A stretch of DNA of 53,890 nt, from positions 1 through 53,890 of the forward strand of contig DAIDJU010000134.1 in assembly GCA_027451225.1 (NCBI GenBank). Direction: 5' to 3'. Below the pieces are notes generated by a model, which worked only from the letters and a program-made list of their open reading frames with translations, searched no databases and was not told the origin of the DNA. Source of the DNA: Acidocella sp. (GTDB lineage: Bacteria; Pseudomonadota; Alphaproteobacteria; Acetobacterales; Acetobacteraceae). Positions 49,795 through 53,890 of this stretch are shown piece by piece; positions within the stretch are counted from its first letter, which is position 1; every line of letters starts with the position of its first letter. The position numbers were made by a program, and so were the translations under genes.

Positions 49795-52003
49795 TTTGGG
49801 CGGACAGATCGAAGACCTGCCCCTGAGCAACGCGCTCTCCGAGCGTTATCTCGCCTATGCGCTCTCCACCATCATGTCCCGCTCGCTGCCCGATGTGCGC
49901 GACGGGCTGAAGCCGGTGCATCGCCGGCTCATCTACGCCATGCACCAGCTCAAGCTGGACCCGCGCTCCGGCTTCAAGAAATGCGCCCGTGTCGTGGGCG
50001 ACGTGATGGGTAAGTTCCACCCGCATGGCGATAGCTCGATCTACGAGGCGCTGGTGCGCTTGGCGCAGGAGTTCTCCTCGCGTTTCCCGCTGATCGAGGG
50101 CCAGGGCAATTTCGGCAATATCGACGGCGATAACGCCGCCGCCATGCGTTACACCGAATCGCGCCTGACCGAGATCGCCGAGCTGCTGCTGCGTGGTATC
50201 GACGAAAACGCCGTGGATTTCCGCCCCACCTACGATGGCGAGGAGCAGGAGCCGGTGGTGCTGCCGGGCGCATTCCCGAATCTGCTGGCCAATGGTGCCG
50301 CGGGCATCGCTGTGGGCATGGCCACCTCCATTCCGCCGCACAACGCAAGCGAGGTCTGCGCCGCCGCCATCCACCTGATTGGCAACCCCAACGCCACCAC
50401 GGCCGAGCTGCTCACCCATATGCGCGGCCCGGATTTCCCCACCGGGGGTGAGCTGGTGGAGGATGAGGCGACGATCTGCGCCGCTTACGAGACGGGCAGG
50501 GGCTCCCTGCGCACCCGTGCCAAGTGGCACAAGGAAGAGGGCAAGCACGGCACCTGGGTGATCGTGGTCAGCGAGATCCCGTATCAGGTGCAGAAATCCC
50601 GCCTCGTCGAGCAGATCGCCATTCTGCTGACCGAGAAGAAACTGCCGCTGCTGGGCGATATCCGCGACGAATCCGCCGAGACCATTCGCTTGGTGCTGGA
50701 GCCCAAGAGCCGCATCGTCGATGCCGATATGCTCATGGCCTCGCTGTTCCGCGCCACGCAGCTGGAATCCCGCTTCGCCCTGAACATGAACGTGCTGGAT
50801 GGCGGGCGCACCCCGCGCGTGATGGGGCTGAAGGCGATTCTACGCGCCTGGCTCGACCACCGGCACGAGGTGCTGGTGCGCCGCTCGCAGCACCGGCTGG
50901 ACGCCATCGCCCGCCGGCTTGAGATTCTCGAAGGCTATATCAAGGTCTTCCTTAATCTTGACGAGGTGATCCGCATCATCCGCACCGAGGACGAGCCGAA
51001 AGCGGTGCTGATCCGCACCTTCGAGCTGACCGAGATGCAGGCCGAGGCGATCCTGAACATGCGGTTGCGCGCCTTGCGCAAGCTCGAAGAGATGGAAATC
51101 CGCAACGAGCATAAGAAGCTCTCGGCGGAGCAGGCTGATCTACGCGCGTTGCTGGCCGACGAGGGCAAGCGCTGGAAGAAGATCGGCAAAGAGATCGCCG
51201 AGGTGCGCGAGAAATTCGGCTCCGGCCCGCTGGGCGCACGCCGCACGCAGATTTCCGCCGCTGCTCCGGTGGTCGAAATCGTCGCCGAGGCGCTGGTGGA
51301 GCGCGAGGCGATCACCGTGATCCTTTCGGAAAAAGGCTGGATCCGCGCGCAGAAAGGCCATCTGGCTGACGATGTTGAACTGAAATTCAAGGAAGGCGAC
51401 AAGCTCGGCTTCCTGCTCCGCTGCGAATCCACCGACAAGATCGCCCTGCTCGGCACCAATGGGCGCGTCTACACCATCAAGGCGTCCGACATTCCGCGTG
51501 GGCGTGGCGATGGTCAGGCCATCCGCCTGCTGGTGGAACTGGCCAACGAGGACGGCGTACTGGCGCTGTTCGTGCCCGATGCCGCGCAGAAATATCTGGT
51601 GGCCTCGTCCACCGGGCGCGGCTTCCTGCTCCCCGGCGCGGAGCTGGCTTCCGAGCGGCGTGCGGGCAAGACGATCCTGGTGCTCAAGCCCGGCGAGGAA
51701 TGGGCCGCCTGCGTGCCCGCCAAGGGCGACCATGTGGCGGTAATCGGGCAGAACCGCAAGCTGCTGGTGTTCCCGCTGGATCAGCTCCCCGAAATGCCCA
51801 AAGGCACAGGCGTGCAGTTGCAAAAATACAAGGATGGCGGGCTGGCGGATGTGAAGACCTTCAGCCTCGCCGCTGGCCTCACCTGGCGCATTGGCGAGAA
51901 GCTGCGCGTGGAGCAGAAGCTGACCGAATGGCTGGGCGCCCGTGCCGCCGTGGGCAAGATGCCGCCGAACGGTTTCCCGCGTTCCAACACGTTCGGCGAC
52001 TGA
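49784..52003 (+). CDS. parC: DNA topoisomerase IV subunit A
   Basis: [93 protein letters not shown]. Confidence 0.96.
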   Translation: MPDDLGGQIEDLPLSNALSERYLAYALSTIMSRSLPDVRDGLKPVHRRLIYAMHQLKLDPRSGFKKCARVVGDVMGKFHPHGDSSIYEALVRLAQEFSSRFPLIEGQGNFGNIDGDNAAAMRYTESRLTEIAELLLRGIDENAVDFRPTYDGEEQEPVVLPGAFPNLLANGAAGIAVGMATSIPPHNASEVCAAAIHLIGNPNATTAELLTHMRGPDFPTGGELVEDEATICAAYETGRGSLRTRAKWHKEEGKHGTWVIVVSEIPYQVQKSRLVEQIAILLTEKKLPLLGDIRDESAETIRLVLEPKSRIVDADMLMASLFRATQLESRFALNMNVLDGGRTPRVMGLKAILRAWLDHRHEVLVRRSQHRLDAIARRLEILEGYIKVFLNLDEVIRIIRTEDEPKAVLIRTFELTEMQAEAILNMRLRALRKLEEMEIRNEHKKLSAEQADLRALLADEGKRWKKIGKEIAEVREKFGSGPLGARRTQISAAAPVVEIVAEALVEREAITVILSEKGWIRAQKGHLADDVELKFKEGDKLGFLLRCESTDKIALLGTNGRVYTIKASDIPRGRGDGQAIRLLVELANEDGVLALFVPDAAQKYLVASSTGRGFLLPGAELASERRAGKTILVLKPGEEWAACVPAKGDHVAVIGQNRKLLVFPLDQLPEMPKGTGVQLQKYKDGGLADVKTFSLAAGLTWRIGEKLRVEQKLTEWLGARAAVGKMPPNGFPRSNTFGD

Positions 52004-52069
52004 GGCGGGGCAAAAATTTGCCCTAATTCAGCGGCAGGCTGGCCGCTGCAAACTTGGGAGAAGATTGCC

Positions 52070-52393
52070 ATGACCACTCGTCGCTCTCTTGCCGCTTTGG
52101 TGTTTGGCGCGGCTGCGGCCTTGGCGGTTGGCGCGGGGGCCAGTGCCCAGCCTGTGCCGCCTTACCCGCCGGGCTATCAGCCGCTTCCGCCGATGCGCGC
52201 CGAACCTCCGCCGCCTCCGCCGCCTGGGGCTGCGTTTATCTGGCGGCCGGGCCATTGGCAGTGGAATGGCTATCGTTATCGTTGGGTGCCCGGCCATTAT
52301 GTCCATCGCCACCCGCACTGGAACCGCTGGGTTGATGGCCACTGGGCTGTGCGCGGCGGCACTTGGGTCTGGATCCCCGGCCACTGGAATTAA
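52070..52393 (+). CDS. YXWGXW-repeat-like secreted protein
   Basis: Signal peptide RRSLAALVFGAAAALAVGAGASAQ; repeats FIWRPGHWQWNGYRYRWVPGHYVHRHPHWNRWVDGHWAVRGGTWVWIPGHWN. Confidence 0.8.
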   Translation: MTTRRSLAALVFGAAAALAVGAGASAQPVPPYPPGYQPLPPMRAEPPPPPPPGAAFIWRPGHWQWNGYRYRWVPGHYVHRHPHWNRWVDGHWAVRGGTWVWIPGHWN

Positions 52394-52411
52394 AACTTAA
52401 AAGTTTTTGGG

Positions 52412-52437
52412 TGCAGCCTTTTTTTAAAAAGGCTGCA
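52412..52437. terminator. bidirectional terminator between YXWGXW gene and sufE
   Basis: TGCAGCCTTTTT-tt-AAAAAGGCTGCA: perfect 12-bp stem with T/A tracts on both strands. Confidence 0.85.
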
Positions 52438-52451
52438 TTTTACTTTGCTTT

Positions 52452-52886
52452 TTACTTCTCGCCCGCAAGGGCGTGAATCCGCTCCACCATCGCGGCAACA
52501 CCATTGCCCCGGTTGGTGGAAAGCGCGCCGATGAGCCCCAGATCCTTCAGGAACTGCGCCGGCGTCGCCAGGATCTCCTGCCGCGTACGCCCGGAATAGA
52601 CGCGCAGCACCAGCGCCACCAAGCCGGAGACGATGGCGGCATCGGACGCGCCGGTGAAGAGCAGCTTGTCATTTTCCTCATGTGCCGCCAGCCAGACTTG
52701 CGACTGGCACCCCCGCACGCGATGCGCCTCGTCCTGCCATTCGGCGGGGTAGGCGGGCAGTTTGCGGCCCAGCTCGATGATGAACTCGTAGCGGTCCATC
52801 CAATCGTCGAACATTGCCAGATCTTCGCCGATCGCCTCGATGGCGGCTGCGGGCGTGTTTTCCTGCGGTTGAAAATACTCTGTCAT
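52452..52886 (-). CDS. sufE: cysteine desulfuration protein SufE
   Basis: RYEFIIELGRKLPAYPAEWQDEAHRVRGCQSQVWLAAHEENDKLLFTGASDAAIVSGLVALVLRVYSGRTRQEIL. Confidence 0.94.
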   Translation of the reverse strand: MTEYFQPQENTPAAAIEAIGEDLAMFDDWMDRYEFIIELGRKLPAYPAEWQDEAHRVRGCQSQVWLAAHEENDKLLFTGASDAAIVSGLVALVLRVYSGRTRQEILATPAQFLKDLGLIGALSTNRGNGVAAMVERIHALAGEK

Positions 52887-53848
52887 ATCCAGCCTTTTTT
52901 ACGAAACCAAAGCAGCGGCAGCACAGCGGAGAGGAGCATGATGGTCCAGGCATAGCCATAGCCATAGGTCCAACTCAACTCCGGGATATTGTGGAAGTTC
53001 ATCCCGTAAATCCCGGCGATGAGCGTGGGCGGTATGCCGACGATGCTCACCACGGTCAGCACCTTGATCAGTGCGTTCTGTGCGATGTTGATCAGCCCCA
53101 GCGTGGAATCCAGCAGGAATTGCACTTTGTCGGTCAGGTGCACGCTGTATTCGTTGAGGGAGGAGATATCCTTCTGCACCGATTTAAGGCGTTGCAGGAC
53201 AGAGGAGGGCAGCCAGTCCGCCGAGGCGATGGCGTAGGGCGCGATGCGCGCCACGCCGAGCTGGCTGTCGCGCAGGAAGGAGATGGTATCGTAATCGCGC
53301 CCCAGGATGACGAGTGCCGCCTTTAACTCAGCTTCGGTATTGCGGACGCGCTGCTCGGTTTTCAGCCGGTGGTGAAACACGCGATGGCTCAGATGATCCA
53401 GCTCATCGCGCAGCCGCTCCAGCGCATCGGCCTGGCGATCCACGATCGCCTCCAGCAGCCCGGCGAAGATATGCGCGGAACTGGTATCGGAGACGTTATG
53501 CGGCTGAGTACAGAACTGGCTGAACACGATGCTGGGCGAGAAGCGCAAGGTTACCAGATAGTCGGGGCTGAGCACGAAGCCGCAGACGCTGGCTTGCAGG
53601 GCGCCTTCGGCATTGCGGGTGACCACGGGCAGGGACATGGTGAGCACCTGGCCGCTGACGGAAAGGCGCGATGAGGCCTCAATCTCGGTGAGCGCCGCCT
53701 TGTCGGGCAAAGAGAGGCCGGTGATGCGCGTGACGAAGGCGCGTTCCTCCGCCACTGGGTTTTCCAGGTCAAACCAAACAGCGCGCTGCGCGGCCTCGGT
53801 GCTGAGGTTTAAGATCCTGCCTGTCTCGCAAGCATAGGCGTTGAGCAT
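52883..53848 (-). CDS. corA: CorA-family divalent cation transporter
   Basis: C-terminal two TM with IAGIYGMNFHNIPELSW (GMN motif); overlaps sufE ATG by 4 nt. Confidence 0.92.
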   Translation of the reverse strand: MLNAYACETGRILNLSTEAAQRAVWFDLENPVAEERAFVTRITGLSLPDKAALTEIEASSRLSVSGQVLTMSLPVVTRNAEGALQASVCGFVLSPDYLVTLRFSPSIVFSQFCTQPHNVSDTSSAHIFAGLLEAIVDRQADALERLRDELDHLSHRVFHHRLKTEQRVRNTEAELKAALVILGRDYDTISFLRDSQLGVARIAPYAIASADWLPSSVLQRLKSVQKDISSLNEYSVHLTDKVQFLLDSTLGLINIAQNALIKVLTVVSIVGIPPTLIAGIYGMNFHNIPELSWTYGYGYAWTIMLLSAVLPLLWFRKKGWI

Positions 53849-53890
53849 GTCATCCCCTCTGTCCCAGGCGCGGCGGAGCAATACCAGGGT

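Noticed and set aside
47857-49830. 657-aa minus-strand ORF
   Set aside because: Antisense to the FkbM-like and recO genes; no motifs
50020-50130. Possible quinolone-resistance substitutions in ParC
   Set aside because: [13 protein letters not shown] keeps the Ser and Glu at the usual resistance positions, so nothing unusual

Overview
High-GC, gene-dense chromosomal window whose gene content and order suggest an alphaproteobacterium (probably Acetobacteraceae/Rhodospirillales; inference from protein motifs only). It is dominated by core genes: glmS (5' end only), gph, a complete suf operon (Rrf2 regulator-sufBCDS-sufU-sufT-sufA), xth, erpA, dgt, argS-SPOR-nagZ-M50 protease-scpAB-chaC-tatBC-serS, an RND efflux operon with two permeases (mdtABC-like plus outer-membrane factor), cspA, a BLUF photoreceptor, rsmB, GNAT, guaA, a GlsB-like protein, a GT2 glycosyltransferase, a DUF2189 membrane protein, infC (apparent AUA start), DUF4167, prmC-prfA-hisS, ispG-rodZ-like-ptsP-NMO-lysC, ubiG, M20 amidohydrolase-FkbM-like-recO-parC, a YXWGXW-type protein, and sufE-corA. 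I see no phage, CRISPR array, IS transposase, tRNA or rRNA. The least explained structures are non-coding: a ~145-bp imperfect inverted-repeat element bridging two convergent stop codons (33045-33189), paired intergenic hairpins downstream of chaC and upstream of guaA, and a structured leader upstream of the M20 gene. I cannot demonstrate a previously undescribed multi-gene system here. All family calls come from reading motifs; no search or folding was run.
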